Source of the DNA: Rhodohalobacter barkolensis
GTDB taxonomy: Bacteria > Bacteroidota > Rhodothermia > Balneolales > Balneolaceae
Reading direction: 5' to 3'
Length of the DNA stretch: 64,000 nt
Assembly (NCBI RefSeq): GCF_002834295.1
Contig: NZ_PISP01000006.1
Span: forward strand, 310,001-374,000
Shown: positions 1 through 9,074 of the stretch, in pieces
How the letters are laid out: each line of letters opens with the position of its first letter
Numbering within the stretch: the stretch's first letter is position 1
Notes under the pieces: generated by a model
What the model was told of the DNA's origin: nothing
Seen by the model: the letters and a program-made list of their open reading frames with translations, nothing else
The model's database searches: none
Program-made: the position numbers and the translations under genes

Positions 1-357
1 TTTAGCTTTACGGCTGCTGTCTTTATCAGCATTTTTCTCTTCACGAGCGGTTCTCCACTCTTCGAGAGCAGCTTCAATCTCTTCTTCACTTTTACCCCAT
101 CGTATCAGGTGCATTTTGTAGAGGATACCCTCTTTTTTGAAAATGCTGCGAACAGTGTCGCTGGGTTGTGCTCCAATTTTGAGCCAATGCATTACGCGTT
201 CTTCGTCGTAAGAGAGCTGTTTGTCTTCACTCACATTGTCGAATCGGCCAAGTCTTTCGATGATTCGGCCATCACGAGGAGAACGGCTGTCTGCTACCAC
301 GATGTGGTAAAAAGGTCGTTTCTTTCTTCCTTTTCGTTGTAAGCGTATTTTAATCAA
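1..357 (-). CDS. rpsP: 30S ribosomal protein S16 (3' end off window)
   Basis: Ribosomal protein S16, a small-subunit assembly protein. The reverse-strand translation begins L/M-IKIRLQRKGRKKRPFY and continues with HIVVADSRSPRDGR, the diagnostic S16 N-terminus. The start is a TTG at 357..355; AGGAG lies about 8 bases upstream and no ATG is available in frame, which decides the start. The frame stays open for 119 codons to the window edge, so the C-terminus is missing. It is already longer than the ~82-residue E. coli protein and ends in a charged Lys/Glu-rich tail, as in Bacteroidota-type S16. It lies 47 bases downstream of ffh on the same strand, the usual ffh-rpsP order, so co-transcription is likely. 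Confidence 0.93.
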   Translation of the reverse strand, partial: MIKIRLQRKGRKKRPFYHIVVADSRSPRDGRIIERLGRFDNVSEDKQLSYDEERVMHWLKIGAQPSDTVRSIFKKEGILYKMHLIRWGKSEEEIEAALEEWRTAREEKNADKDSSRKAK

Positions 358-404
358 TGATGTACTCCTTTAAGGTTTTGTTAAGTATATATTCGTTTTG
401 TTAT

Positions 405-1748
405 TTATTGTCGGCCAAACGGCAGATTTTTCAATCCTTCCATTGCCCGGCCTACTTTATTCATTTTGGTCATCGTCTTCATCATCTTCTTCATCTGTTC
501 AAACTGCTTCATCAACTCATTGATTTCCCGAACAGATGTGCCGGACCCTTTTGCAATACGCCGGCGACGACTACCATTTAGTAATGAAGGATCATGTCGT
601 TCTTCAGGTGTCATTGAATCAATAATGGCTTCAATGGGCTTAAATGAATCTTCATCCAGATCCTGATCCTTCATGGCTTTATCAGCACCGGGAATCATAC
701 CAACCAGGTCGGTAATATTTCCCATTTTTTTGATCTTCTGTATCTGATCATAAAAGTCTACGAGATCGAACTTGTCAGACTTTATTTTCTTCTGAAGTTT
801 CTGGGCCTGATCTTCGTCAAACTCTTTTTGAGCTTTTTCTACCAAAGAAACTACATCTCCCATACCGAGAATTCGCTGTGCAAGACGATCCGGATAGAAA
901 GGTGAGAGCGCGTCCAGCTTTTCGCCGGTACTCATAAATTTGATAGGCTTTTGAACTACAGATCGGATAGAGAGTGCAGCACCACCGCGTGTATCTCCAT
1001 CCATCTTTGTCAGTACTACTCCATCAAAATTGATTGTGTCGTTAAATGCCTTGGCTGTGTTAACAGCATCCTGGCCGGTCATGGCATCAACCACAAAAAG
1101 AATCTCGTCGGGGTTGACCGCTTTTTTAATTTCGGCAACCTCTTCCATCATTTTTTCATCCACGTGAAGCCGGCCGGCTGTATCAATAATAACGGTATCG
1201 AGTGCCAGGCTCTTTGCCATTGATACGGCTTCTTTGGCTACACGTACCGGATCTTTTTGGTTAATGGAGTAGACAGGAACATCAATTTCAGATGCCAGGG
1301 TTTTTAACTGATCGATTGCAGCGGGACGATAAACGTCGGCAGCTGCTAAAATAGGGTTTCTGTTATTCTCTTTTTTCAGGTATCGGGCCAGTTTACCTAC
1401 AAATGTGGTTTTCCCGGATCCCTGGAGTCCTGCAATAAGAATAACGGTAGGGGGAGTATTTGCAACGGCGAGATCGGCTCTCTCTTCGCCAAGCATTTTC
1501 ACCATTTCGTCATAAACAATCTTGGTGAACTGCTGACCGGGATTCACAGCGGTTAAAACATCGGATCCCATTACCCGTTCTTTAATATCATCGGTGAATT
1601 GACGGGCTACTTCTAAATTTACATCTGCATCCAGGAGGGCGCGACGGATTTCCCGTACGGTTTCAGCGATGTTGACATCGGTGATTTTCGACTGCCCCTT
1701 TAGGGACTGTACGGCTGATTCTATTTTAGAAGACAAATCTTCAAACAT
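405..1748 (-). CDS. ffh: Signal recognition particle protein Ffh (SRP54)
   Basis: GTPase subunit of the signal recognition particle, which binds 4.5S RNA and signal peptides of nascent membrane proteins and docks with FtsY at the membrane. The 447-residue product has the N-terminal helical bundle, then the NG GTPase domain with P-loop GLQGSGKTT, DTAGR and TKMDGDTRGG. A methionine-rich M domain follows (roughly residues 325-440), containing the RNA-binding GSRRRRIAKGSG stretch and a run of QMKKMMKTM residues. Length is normal for the family. The ATG at 1748 is the natural start. It is followed by rpsP on the same strand. Confidence 0.97.
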   Translation of the reverse strand: MFEDLSSKIESAVQSLKGQSKITDVNIAETVREIRRALLDADVNLEVARQFTDDIKERVMGSDVLTAVNPGQQFTKIVYDEMVKMLGEERADLAVANTPPTVILIAGLQGSGKTTFVGKLARYLKKENNRNPILAAADVYRPAAIDQLKTLASEIDVPVYSINQKDPVRVAKEAVSMAKSLALDTVIIDTAGRLHVDEKMMEEVAEIKKAVNPDEILFVVDAMTGQDAVNTAKAFNDTINFDGVVLTKMDGDTRGGAALSIRSVVQKPIKFMSTGEKLDALSPFYPDRLAQRILGMGDVVSLVEKAQKEFDEDQAQKLQKKIKSDKFDLVDFYDQIQKIKKMGNITDLVGMIPGADKAMKDQDLDEDSFKPIEAIIDSMTPEERHDPSLLNGSRRRRIAKGSGTSVREINELMKQFEQMKKMMKTMTKMNKVGRAMEGLKNLPFGRQ

Positions 1749-1928
1749 TACACAGGCTCGTTTAATTAAAATATCAAATGATGCAGAGTCTCAAATGATA
1801 CGGACATTCCCTTGAATTATCAACATGTAATATTAGAAAAGTTTCTCTCCGCCAATAGAGAATGACCTTCTTTCGATCAGTTTTATCAAAAAGGATTAAA
1901 AAAGGCTCTTTATAGTATATAAAGGGAT

Positions 1929-2726
1929 CTATTCACGGTTTATTTTCTCCACTTCTACGATTCCATTACGGGTAAAGGTGTCTAAAATAAGAGAGGTTGT
2001 CCACGAAGTTTCCACACCGGTTATTGGTAGATCTAAGCCTTCAATATCAACAGGAATGAGCCGGATGGATATTCTCAGTTCTGAATTTGTTGTTCCTGCG
2101 TTATCAACACAGAAATAAGATTGGTTTGATCCGTTAGTGCAGGCCCGGAAAATATCATCAATTGAAAATTCGAATTCATTATCACTTTCATCGGAAATTA
2201 GCGAGACGGTCTCATTGAATTGATAGAGCCGATCCCGGATATCGGAAAAAATTATTTCGATTTTGTAATCGCCATGTACGGTACCGGTCGACTTTATGTT
2301 TAGGGTAAACCCATCAACTGTAAGATCTTTAACCTGAACATCATCAATTTTGTGTAAATCGGATCTTATTTGTTGCTGTTGTTTAAGCTCTTCTCTGGTT
2401 TGATCTGCTCTGTGTTCTCCTGTCCAGATAAAAGCTAATACTAGAATGAGTGAACCACCGAGTACAAACAGTAAATTTTTTGAGAGTTTTTGCAGAGCGG
2501 GGTTTTGGCGGGCTTTCATTCCGACGGCGATAAAAAAAGCACCGGACACATTCAGTAAAATACCGAAGAAGATCAATGGGATATACCAAAAAAGTAGCGA
2601 TTGATCGGCTTGATCTAAGGACTGAGCGCCCGTATAGATGTAAATCCCGATCAGAAATAATCCGCTCAAAGCAAGCAGGATACCCGAAATGATAGTAAGT
2701 ACGGGTATATAACGATTTGTTTTCAT
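1929..2726 (-). CDS. Hypothetical membrane protein with extracytoplasmic domain
   Basis: I do not recognise a family. From the ATG at 2726 the product is 265 residues: three predicted transmembrane helices in the first ~105 residues (around 8-31, 46-70 and 84-104), a short Gln-rich charged linker, then a ~150-residue soluble domain rich in beta-type residues that is probably periplasmic. The soluble part has two cysteines that could form a disulfide. A TTG six codons upstream is also in frame, but the hydrophobic helix begins right after the ATG. It is divergent from fabI, and about 180 bases separate it from ffh, so it probably has its own promoter. Confidence 0.65.
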   Translation of the reverse strand: MKTNRYIPVLTIISGILLALSGLFLIGIYIYTGAQSLDQADQSLLFWYIPLIFFGILLNVSGAFFIAVGMKARQNPALQKLSKNLLFVLGGSLILVLAFIWTGEHRADQTREELKQQQQIRSDLHKIDDVQVKDLTVDGFTLNIKSTGTVHGDYKIEIIFSDIRDRLYQFNETVSLISDESDNEFEFSIDDIFRACTNGSNQSYFCVDNAGTTNSELRISIRLIPVDIEGLDLPITGVETSWTTSLILDTFTRNGIVEVEKINRE

Positions 2727-2863
2727 GACAACGAAAAAGGGCAAAAATTAAATAACATGCAATGCTTATCCGCCCCGGCCATACTTTATATTTCGATGTA
2801 AGGGTCGAAGTAGTTATTTTCATCAAAATAGCAGCAATCAACCTATAAATTAGTAGAACAGAT

Positions 2864-3700
2864 ATGTCTCAAGAAAAAGGATATGGATTATTAAAAGGAA
2901 AAAAGGGGATTATTTTCGGTGCTTTGGATGAGAGAAGCATCGCCTGGAGAATTGCCCTGGCCTGTAAGCGTGAAGGAGCTGATTTTGTATTGAGTAATGC
3001 CCCTGTTGCTCTCCGTCTGGGAACATTAGATGCGTTAAGCGAAGAGACCAACGCTAAGATTATTCCATGCGATGTGAGCAGTGAAGAGGATGTTGAAAAA
3101 TTGATGAAAGAGACAAAAAAAGAGCTTGGCGGTGTGGATTTTATTCTTCACGCGATTGGCATGTCTCCAAATGTTCGAAAGAAGAAAGAGTATAGAGATT
3201 TGAACTATCAGTGGCTGAATCAAACATTGGATATTTCAGCAATTTCACTTCACAAGGTTCTCAACTATGCAGAAAAAACAGATGTAATTAATGACGGCGC
3301 CAGCGTAATTGCACTGTCCTATATTGGTGCTCAAAGAATTTTCTCGAAGTATTCCGATATGAATGACGCTAAAGCACTGCTCGAAAGTATCGCGCGTAAT
3401 TACGGAAGCCGACTGGCCGATCGCGGCATCCGTGTGAATACAGTCTCGCAGGCTCCGACAAAAACATCTGCCGGTTCCGGGATTAAAGGATTTGACAGTA
3501 TGTATACCTTTGCTGATAAAATTGCGCCTCTTGGCAATCCAACGGCAGATGAGTGTGCCGATTACTGCGTAACACTTTTCTCTGACTTAACCCGGAAAGT
3601 GACCATGCAGAACCTCTATCACGATGGCGGCTTTGTGACTAGTGGTATTTCAGAAGAGATGATCGACGGTTTAGTGAAACTCTACGCTGACGAAGAGTAA
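2864..3700 (+). CDS. fabI: Enoyl-[acyl-carrier-protein] reductase (NADH), FabI
   Basis: Cytoplasmic SDR-superfamily enzyme that reduces trans-2-enoyl-ACP in the last step of each fatty-acid elongation cycle. The 278-residue product begins its Rossmann fold with KGIIFGALDERSIAW, the FabI-specific nucleotide-binding variant. Catalytic residues are visible as Y153 (LSYIGAQR), Y163 and K170 (Y-x6-K spacing), followed by RNYGSRLADRGIRVNTVS. Length and residue order match classical FabI and not FabL or FabV, so triclosan-type inhibitor sensitivity would be expected from the family. It is a single gene, followed by a 14-bp inverted-repeat element and then ruvC. Confidence 0.96.
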   Translation: MSQEKGYGLLKGKKGIIFGALDERSIAWRIALACKREGADFVLSNAPVALRLGTLDALSEETNAKIIPCDVSSEEDVEKLMKETKKELGGVDFILHAIGMSPNVRKKKEYRDLNYQWLNQTLDISAISLHKVLNYAEKTDVINDGASVIALSYIGAQRIFSKYSDMNDAKALLESIARNYGSRLADRGIRVNTVSQAPTKTSAGSGIKGFDSMYTFADKIAPLGNPTADECADYCVTLFSDLTRKVTMQNLYHDGGFVTSGISEEMIDGLVKLYADEE

Positions 3701-3711
3701 TTTCCATACCA

Positions 3712-3808
3712 AGACATGGTATTTTATTGACAACAGTTTTTGTTTGTGTTGCCCTAAGCCGGTTATGTTTCGAGGCGAAGACGTCGCAAATTTAAAAATA
3801 CCATGTCT
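3712..3808. repeat. 97-bp element bounded by perfect 14-bp inverted repeats
   Basis: AGACATGGTATTTT at 3712-3725 is repeated as its exact reverse complement at 3795-3808, enclosing 69 bases with no coding potential. It fills most of the gap between the fabI stop and the ruvC start. It lacks the GC-rich stem plus T-run of an ordinary terminator, so a miniature mobile element or a long-range RNA hairpin are the main readings. Confidence 0.6.
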
Positions 3809-3837
3809 ATTTAATTTTTGATTTAAACCATCACAAC

Positions 3838-4416
3838 ATGCCCATTAAAATTCTCGGTATCGACCCTGGCTCTCGAACTACCGGTTACGCAATTCTGGAA
3901 GAGACGAATGGATCGTATAGGGCAGAGGTTTGTGATGTAATCCGATTGGCAAAAATGGATGATCATAATGATCGTCTGCAGTTTATTTTTGATGAGATTA
4001 CTAAACTGATAAAAGAGCACAAACCCACTCAATGTGCTATAGAAACACCGATTTACGGTGTAGATCCGCTGGCCATGTTAAAGCTTGGGCGGGCTCAAGC
4101 TGCGGCAATTCTTGCCATAACCAATCAAAATATTCCCGTTTCGGAGTATTATCCCAAAGCAGTAAAAAAAGCGATTACCGGTAACGGAAATGCCAGCAAA
4201 AAACAGGTCGCATTTATGCTGGAGCGGGTTATGACGTTACCCGAAAAGAAATTAAAGGATGATGCAACGGATGCGTTGGCCGTGGCATGGTGTCATCACA
4301 CCAAAACAGGACACATTCCGGCCGGTGATATGAAGAAAAAAATGCATCAAAACAACAGTAAAAACAGTTGGGCGGCTTTTGTAGATGCCAATCCGGACAG
4401 AGTAAAAAAGCATTAA
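3838..4416 (+). CDS. ruvC: Crossover junction endodeoxyribonuclease RuvC
   Basis: Holliday-junction resolvase that cuts four-way junctions symmetrically, with RuvAB, in recombinational repair. The 192-residue protein shows the RNase H-fold catalytic set: D9 in GIDPGSRTTG, E69 in IETP, and D142/D145 in KDDATDALAVAW. The family motif LKLGRAQAAA is also present. The last ~35 residues are a basic tail beyond the usual ~170-residue core. It is directly followed by ruvA after 35 bases, so the two are probably co-transcribed; ruvB is not in this window. Confidence 0.96.
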   Translation: MPIKILGIDPGSRTTGYAILEETNGSYRAEVCDVIRLAKMDDHNDRLQFIFDEITKLIKEHKPTQCAIETPIYGVDPLAMLKLGRAQAAAILAITNQNIPVSEYYPKAVKKAITGNGNASKKQVAFMLERVMTLPEKKLKDDATDALAVAWCHHTKTGHIPAGDMKKKMHQNNSKNSWAAFVDANPDRVKKH

Positions 4417-4451
4417 CCATTCCAAGCGATTTAAGTTCTAGCTAAAATTAT

Positions 4452-5045
4452 ATGATTGCCTATTTAAAAGGAGTATTAGACAGCAAAACAGAAGACCGGT
4501 GTATAATTGATGTTCAAGGTGTTGGGTATGGGGTTGAGATTTCGAATCAAACCCTGCAGACACTTCCTGAAAAAGGAAAGGAACTCAAACTGTTGATCTA
4601 TCATCATATCACGGACAGCGATCAGCGGTTGTTTGGATTTGCGACATCAAAAGAGAAAAACCTGTTTGAACGGCTAATTACCGTGAAAGGAATTGGGCCA
4701 AAACTGGGACTTACTATTTTATCCGGTATGCCTCCTTCAAATTTAATGGAGGCGATTGTTACGCAGGATACCGCAGCACTCTCAAATATTTCAGGAATCG
4801 GGAAAAAAACTGCAGAGAGAATGGTATTGGAGCTGAAAGATAAACTCTTTGATGAAACACAGCCGTCTGTTGCCACCGGAACAACCGAGCAGCGCAGCAA
4901 ACATGAAGAGGCCGTCTCAGCACTTGAAGCCTTAGGTTTTAAGAAAAGAGAAGCAGAACAGACCGTTCAGAAAATTACGGCTGCCAATCCAAAATTTTCG
5001 GTTTCAGATATTGTTAAGAGTGCCTTGAGCAGAATGAACAGGTAA
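4452..5045 (+). CDS. ruvA: Holliday junction DNA helicase subunit RuvA
   Basis: RuvA forms the tetramer that holds the Holliday junction and loads the RuvB motor. The 197-residue product has the N-terminal OB-like domain (MIAYLKGVLDSK through HHITDSDQRLFGF), a helix-hairpin-helix pair (VKGIGPKLGLTIL and ISGIGKKTAERMV), and the C-terminal RuvB-binding three-helix domain (EEAVSALEALGFKKREAEQ). It lies just downstream of ruvC. Length is typical. Confidence 0.96.
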   Translation: MIAYLKGVLDSKTEDRCIIDVQGVGYGVEISNQTLQTLPEKGKELKLLIYHHITDSDQRLFGFATSKEKNLFERLITVKGIGPKLGLTILSGMPPSNLMEAIVTQDTAALSNISGIGKKTAERMVLELKDKLFDETQPSVATGTTEQRSKHEEAVSALEALGFKKREAEQTVQKITAANPKFSVSDIVKSALSRMNR

Positions 5046-5083
5046 TAATTTCTTAACAACAGAAGGTTATTTTACAGACAGTA

Positions 5084-5100
5084 CTCATTGGAGCAATGAG
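5084..5100 (+). terminator. Short stem-loop after ruvA
   Basis: CTCATTG and CAATGAG form a perfect 7-bp stem with a 3-base loop. Only a short CTTTG follows, so it would be a weak terminator at best; it could equally lie in the leader of the response-regulator gene. Confidence 0.35.
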
Positions 5101-5130
5101 CTTTGAATCGTAAATAAACCATTATTTGAT

Positions 5131-5808
5131 TTGTCTAAACAAACTATTCTTGTAGTCGATGACGAACAAGACCTTCTTGATCTGATCGAGTATAATCTCA
5201 AGAAAGAAGGATATAAGGTACTGAAGGCCGAAAATGGTCAGCAAGGGATTGAAATGGCAAAAGAACACCACCCCAATCTGGTTCTTTTGGATATCATGAT
5301 GCCAAAAATGGATGGGATTCAGGTATGTGAGAAGATGAGAGCAAATCCGGATCTCAAATCGATTCCCGTAATATTTCTCACAGCACGCAGTGATGAAAAA
5401 ACAGAAGTGGAAGGACTGGATATTGGAGCGGATGATTTTATCACCAAGCCCATCAGTACTACAAAGCTGCTCTCCAGAATAAAAGCTGTTCTTCGGCGAT
5501 ATGATGAAACTGAAGAAGAGGTCAATAAACTGGAAGTACACGATCTCAAAATTGATAAAGACAGATATATTGTTACTCGCGGAGAGGAAGAATTTCAATT
5601 ACCCCGAAAAGAGTTTGAGCTTCTCTATTATCTGGCCAGCCGAAAAGGTAAGGTGCGCGACAGACAAACTCTTCTGAATAAAGTTTGGGGAGATAATATT
5701 TACGTAGTTGATCGAACCGTGGATGTTCATGTTCGAAAAATCAGAGAAAAGCTTGGCGATCACTATATTGAAACAGTAAAAGGAGTGGGTTACCGTTTCA
5801 AAGATTAA
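5131..5808 (+). CDS. OmpR/PhoB-family response regulator
   Basis: DNA-binding response regulator phosphorylated by the adjacent histidine kinase. The receiver domain (residues ~3-118) has the acidic pair D10/D11, phospho-acceptor D54 in LVLLDIMMPKMDG and the conserved Lys in FITKPIS. The C-terminal winged helix (~130-225) ends in VDVHVRKIREKLG and IETVKGVGYRF, typical of PhoB/OmpR. The start is a TTG at 5131; there is no ATG before the receiver fold and the residues directly after it (SKQTILVVDDE) fit the family N-terminus. The kinase starts 3 bases after the stop, indicating an operon. PhoB-like by overall organisation, but the signal is unknown. Confidence 0.93.
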   Translation: MSKQTILVVDDEQDLLDLIEYNLKKEGYKVLKAENGQQGIEMAKEHHPNLVLLDIMMPKMDGIQVCEKMRANPDLKSIPVIFLTARSDEKTEVEGLDIGADDFITKPISTTKLLSRIKAVLRRYDETEEEVNKLEVHDLKIDKDRYIVTRGEEEFQLPRKEFELLYYLASRKGKVRDRQTLLNKVWGDNIYVVDRTVDVHVRKIREKLGDHYIETVKGVGYRFKD

Positions 5809-5811
5809 ATT

Positions 5812-6882
5812 TTGGATCCATTGAGAAAGAACTTTTTTTCTGCCATATCTCTGAGAACAGCAGGAATCTCATCTGTTGTGATTGCACCAACCATTTCACT
5901 GTTGATTTGGTACATCACCGAAATGAACTCCTTTGAAACACTTCTTCTGTTTGTTCTTCTTTTTGGAGTAGTGTTTACGATTATCTATTCCATTTCAGCT
6001 TATCTCCACAATTCAAGGTTGAACCAGTTAACCCGCATTGTTAAAAACATTTCTCAAAAGCAGTTTGAGGAGTATGACGATATAACCATCCAGCAGGAAG
6101 ATGAACTTGATGCGCTATTAAAACAGACCATCAGAGCCAGTAAAATGGTGGAGAAGGAACTTGAACGACTAAATAAGATTGAAAATTATCGAAAGGAGTT
6201 CATCGGAGACATCTCACATGAACTTAAAACACCGATATTTGCAATCCAGGGATTTATTGAAACACTTCTGAACGGAGCGGTTCACGATGATGAAGTGAAT
6301 GAGGTTTTTCTCCATAAGGCGATGAAAAATGTGAATCGGCTCACCTACCTTACAAAAGATTTGATGGAAATTTCCAGACTTGAAACGGGTGAGTTAAAGT
6401 CGAACATGCAGGAGATGTTTTTGCGCGATGTGGTTCTGGATGTTGTTGAAAATCTTCAGTACAAAGCAGATAAGGAAAAAATTGAGCTGATTGTTCATGA
6501 TTTTGATAAAAATATTCAAATCAGGGCCGATCGGAATCAGATCAAACAGGTGCTTATAAATCTCATCGAAAATGGGATCAAGTATAACAAGGTGAACGGC
6601 AGGGTCGAAATCGGCCTGAACAGCCTGAAGGGTGATAAAATTGAGTTGTTTGTAAAAGATACCGGAATCGGAATTGATCCGAATGACATTGCCAGGGTTA
6701 CAGAGAGATTTTACAGAGTTGATAAATCACGCTCGAGAGAGAAAGGAGGGACAGGACTTGGGCTGTCTATTGTGAAGCACATCATAGAAGCACACGGCGA
6801 AAAATTGAGTATAGAAAGTAAACCGGACGAGGGTTCCACATTTCGGTTTACGTTGACCAAAGTTTCTCACGTTTCAGTTTGA
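5812..6882 (+). CDS. PhoR-like sensor histidine kinase
   Basis: Membrane histidine kinase paired with the upstream regulator. There are two N-terminal transmembrane helices (about residues 20-37 and 42-63) with only a very short external loop, so it has no large periplasmic sensor. A HAMP-like segment (~65-118) follows, then the HisKA domain with H136 in DISHELKTP and the HATPase_c domain with N-box NLIENGIKYN, G1 DTGIGID and G2 GGTGLGLSIV. It is 356 residues from a TTG at 5812; another TTG three codons later is an alternative, and there is no ATG nearby. The lack of a PAS or extracellular domain suggests sensing within the membrane or through a partner, as for some PhoR proteins. Confidence 0.92.
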   Translation: MDPLRKNFFSAISLRTAGISSVVIAPTISLLIWYITEMNSFETLLLFVLLFGVVFTIIYSISAYLHNSRLNQLTRIVKNISQKQFEEYDDITIQQEDELDALLKQTIRASKMVEKELERLNKIENYRKEFIGDISHELKTPIFAIQGFIETLLNGAVHDDEVNEVFLHKAMKNVNRLTYLTKDLMEISRLETGELKSNMQEMFLRDVVLDVVENLQYKADKEKIELIVHDFDKNIQIRADRNQIKQVLINLIENGIKYNKVNGRVEIGLNSLKGDKIELFVKDTGIGIDPNDIARVTERFYRVDKSRSREKGGTGLGLSIVKHIIEAHGEKLSIESKPDEGSTFRFTLTKVSHVSV

Positions 6883-6934
6883 TCACCTTTTTTCTACCTT
6901 TCTGATCTATTATTGAGAACTAAATTTATTTTAC

Positions 6935-8011
6935 ATGATCTATGCTGTAGTAATGGCCGGGGGATCCGGAACCCGGTTTTGGCCTAAAAGTACCAAAGCA
7001 CTGCCGAAACAGTTTTTAAATCTCTTTGGCAGCGATACAATGATTCAAGAGACCGTAAAACGCCTGGAAGGATATATAAACCCGAAAAACGTGCTGGTTG
7101 TCACAAATGATAACTATGTGCCCATTGTGGAACAGCAACTTCCGGATGTCAGGAAAGATCATATCATTGGGGAACCGGTCGCTAAAAATACAGCACCTTG
7201 TGTAGCAGCGGCTGCCGCGATTTTAAATAAGTTGGATCCCGATTCTGTAATGGTTGTTTTGCCGGCCGACCATCAAATCACCCAAAAAGAGAACTTTCTG
7301 GATGTACTGAAATCTGCAGTTGAAACGGCACAGACGGAAGATTCCCTGGTAACCATTGGCATTGAGCCCAATCGTCCCGAAACCGGCTATGGTTATATCT
7401 GTTATGATGCTGATAAAAAACTGAGTAAATCCGGAAACCCTGCCTACTCTGTAAAAAACTTTACCGAGAAGCCAGACCTTAAAAAGGCAGAAGATTTTTT
7501 GTCGTCAGGAAATTATTTATGGAATAGCGGGATGTTCATTTGGAAGACGGAAACGATCCTGAATGCATTTAAAAAGTATCTGCCCGATGTCTTTAAATTG
7601 ACTGAGAAATTGCAAAAATCAGATCTGACGCAAGAGGACATCAGTCAGTTTTATTATGCCTGCCCATCCATTTCTATTGACTATGGAATCATGGAGAAAG
7701 CTGAAACCGTGCATGTTGTTCCCGGAGAGTTTGGATGGAATGATGTTGGGAGCTGGACTGCAGTTCATGAACTCTCTGAAAAGGATGAGAATTTAAACGC
7801 CTACGGTAATACAAAGGTATCCATACACAATTCGGGTTCAAATCTGATACATACCGAAAGTGGCAAAATTGTTTCACTCGTCGGTGTTGATAATGTAGCC
7901 GTGGTAGAAACGGATAAAGCTATATTGGTGGTTAACCTGGAGAAAGCCCAGGGGGTAAAGGATGTAGTGGAAGAATTGAAATCAAACCCTGACTTGAAAG
8001 AGTATCTCTGA
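6935..8011 (+). CDS. manC: Mannose-1-phosphate guanylyltransferase
   Basis: Makes GDP-mannose from mannose-1-phosphate and GTP for glycans and lipopolysaccharide. The 358-residue single-domain protein carries the nucleotidyltransferase signature GGSGTRFWP followed by KALPKQFLNLFG. It also has the metal-binding PADH segment (VVLPADHQI), TGYGYI, FTEKPD, YLWNSGMFIW and the GEFGWNDVGSW block, all characteristic of ManC-type GDP-mannose pyrophosphorylases. It lacks the phosphomannose isomerase domain of bifunctional ManC/AlgA proteins. It stands alone, 52 bases after the kinase, and converges on the minus-strand gene that ends 5 bases later. Confidence 0.93.
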   Translation: MIYAVVMAGGSGTRFWPKSTKALPKQFLNLFGSDTMIQETVKRLEGYINPKNVLVVTNDNYVPIVEQQLPDVRKDHIIGEPVAKNTAPCVAAAAAILNKLDPDSVMVVLPADHQITQKENFLDVLKSAVETAQTEDSLVTIGIEPNRPETGYGYICYDADKKLSKSGNPAYSVKNFTEKPDLKKAEDFLSSGNYLWNSGMFIWKTETILNAFKKYLPDVFKLTEKLQKSDLTQEDISQFYYACPSISIDYGIMEKAETVHVVPGEFGWNDVGSWTAVHELSEKDENLNAYGNTKVSIHNSGSNLIHTESGKIVSLVGVDNVAVVETDKAILVVNLEKAQGVKDVVEELKSNPDLKEYL

Positions 8012-8016
8012 TTGAA

Positions 8017-8778
8017 TCAGATTGTTATTTCCATCTGATCGTAGGCAAGCTGAACATGCGATGGGAGCTGCTTGTTCGATTCTTCATGATCCACATAGCT
8101 ATTCATGTGTATCAGGTAAGTTTGGGGGATATTTAGCTCATCGGCTATTTCTACCGCTTCGGGAATAGTTAGATGTGTCGGGTGCTCGGGCTGCCACCTT
8201 AAACCGCTCAGCACCATGACTTTACTTCCTTTGACAAGTTCCTTGGTTTTATCAGGGATGGATTTTACATCAGTCATATAGGAGAAATCGTTAATCCGAT
8301 AGCCCTGGACGTTTATTCTGCCATGATTGTAAGGCAGGGGAGTGATCTGAAGATCACGAAACTTGTGAGCTTCATCGATCACCGACATATCAACTGAAGT
8401 TGATCCCGGATATTTATTATCGCCAAACATGTAATCGAACCGTTCCTGAATGGATTGAAGGGCCTGGCCGGATGTGTAAAGAGGAATAGGACCTTGCTGT
8501 GCATAGTTAAATGCCCGCAGATCATCGAGTCCCGCAACATGGTCCATATGTTCGTGTGTGATCAAAACCAGGTCGATCTTTTTCACTCCGGATCGAATTG
8601 TTTGAATTCTAAACTCAGGCCCGGTATCAATGATTACCGATGTTTGATCGGTTTCAATCCAAACGGAACACCGTGTCCGTTCATTTCGGGGATCACCGCT
8701 GATGTGTTCTGAACCGAATCCGCCGGCAACAGGGACACCCATGGAAGTTCCGGTACCTAAAAAGGTGCATTTCATCAT
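8017..8778 (-). CDS. Metallo-beta-lactamase fold hydrolase (PhnP-like)
   Basis: A 253-residue metallo-beta-lactamase fold hydrolase. Visible metal ligands include the HxHxDH motif THEHMDHVAGLDDLRAF, a DTGPEFR strand-loop, and later histidines in LPYNHG, HPTHLT and YLIHMNSYVDHEE. The opening FLGTGTSMGVPVAG and the LDDLRAF segment resemble the PhnP/cyclic phosphodiesterase branch; the substrate cannot be told from sequence. The start ATG at 8778 overlaps the stop of the upstream gene (ATGA), showing translational coupling. The order on the minus strand is outer-membrane-like protein, small protein, this hydrolase. Confidence 0.85.
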   Translation of the reverse strand: MMKCTFLGTGTSMGVPVAGGFGSEHISGDPRNERTRCSVWIETDQTSVIIDTGPEFRIQTIRSGVKKIDLVLITHEHMDHVAGLDDLRAFNYAQQGPIPLYTSGQALQSIQERFDYMFGDNKYPGSTSVDMSVIDEAHKFRDLQITPLPYNHGRINVQGYRINDFSYMTDVKSIPDKTKELVKGSKVMVLSGLRWQPEHPTHLTIPEAVEIADELNIPQTYLIHMNSYVDHEESNKQLPSHVQLAYDQMEITI

Positions 8779-9074
8779 TCCTGAACTTCCTCTGTTATAT
8801 CTTCTTCACTGAAACGGTCGAGCCGTTCCCACATTTTTTCCAGTTCTTTGCGTACTGCGGGTTTGATATAAGTTTCATCAGGATTGAGACTCTTTAACAC
8901 TTTTGCAAGGATTGCAGCCTGAGATTCCGTAGGTTTATTTTTATTAATGACGATCAGTTTTTCACCTTCAATAACACATTGGTCCCCGCGAAATGCTCCT
9001 CTCTCTTTGCGGATGGTATACCCGCCTTTTTCACAGAGAGACTCCAGCTCCATTAAAAATGTTTCTGTTTTCAT
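8775..9074 (-). CDS. Small conserved-looking hypothetical protein
   Basis: A 99-residue soluble, charged protein that I do not recognise. It has an N-terminal Leu/Glu helix, a short strand region (GDQCVIEGEKLIVINKN) and a C-terminal amphipathic helix ending in an acidic tail. No signal peptide or catalytic motif was seen. It is clearly part of a transcription unit: its ATG shares one base with the stop of the gene upstream (9074) and its stop overlaps the ATG of the metallo-hydrolase downstream. Reading-frame overlap on both sides supports that it is real. Confidence 0.7.
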   Translation of the reverse strand: MKTETFLMELESLCEKGGYTIRKERGAFRGDQCVIEGEKLIVINKNKPTESQAAILAKVLKSLNPDETYIKPAVRKELEKMWERLDRFSEEDITEEVQE

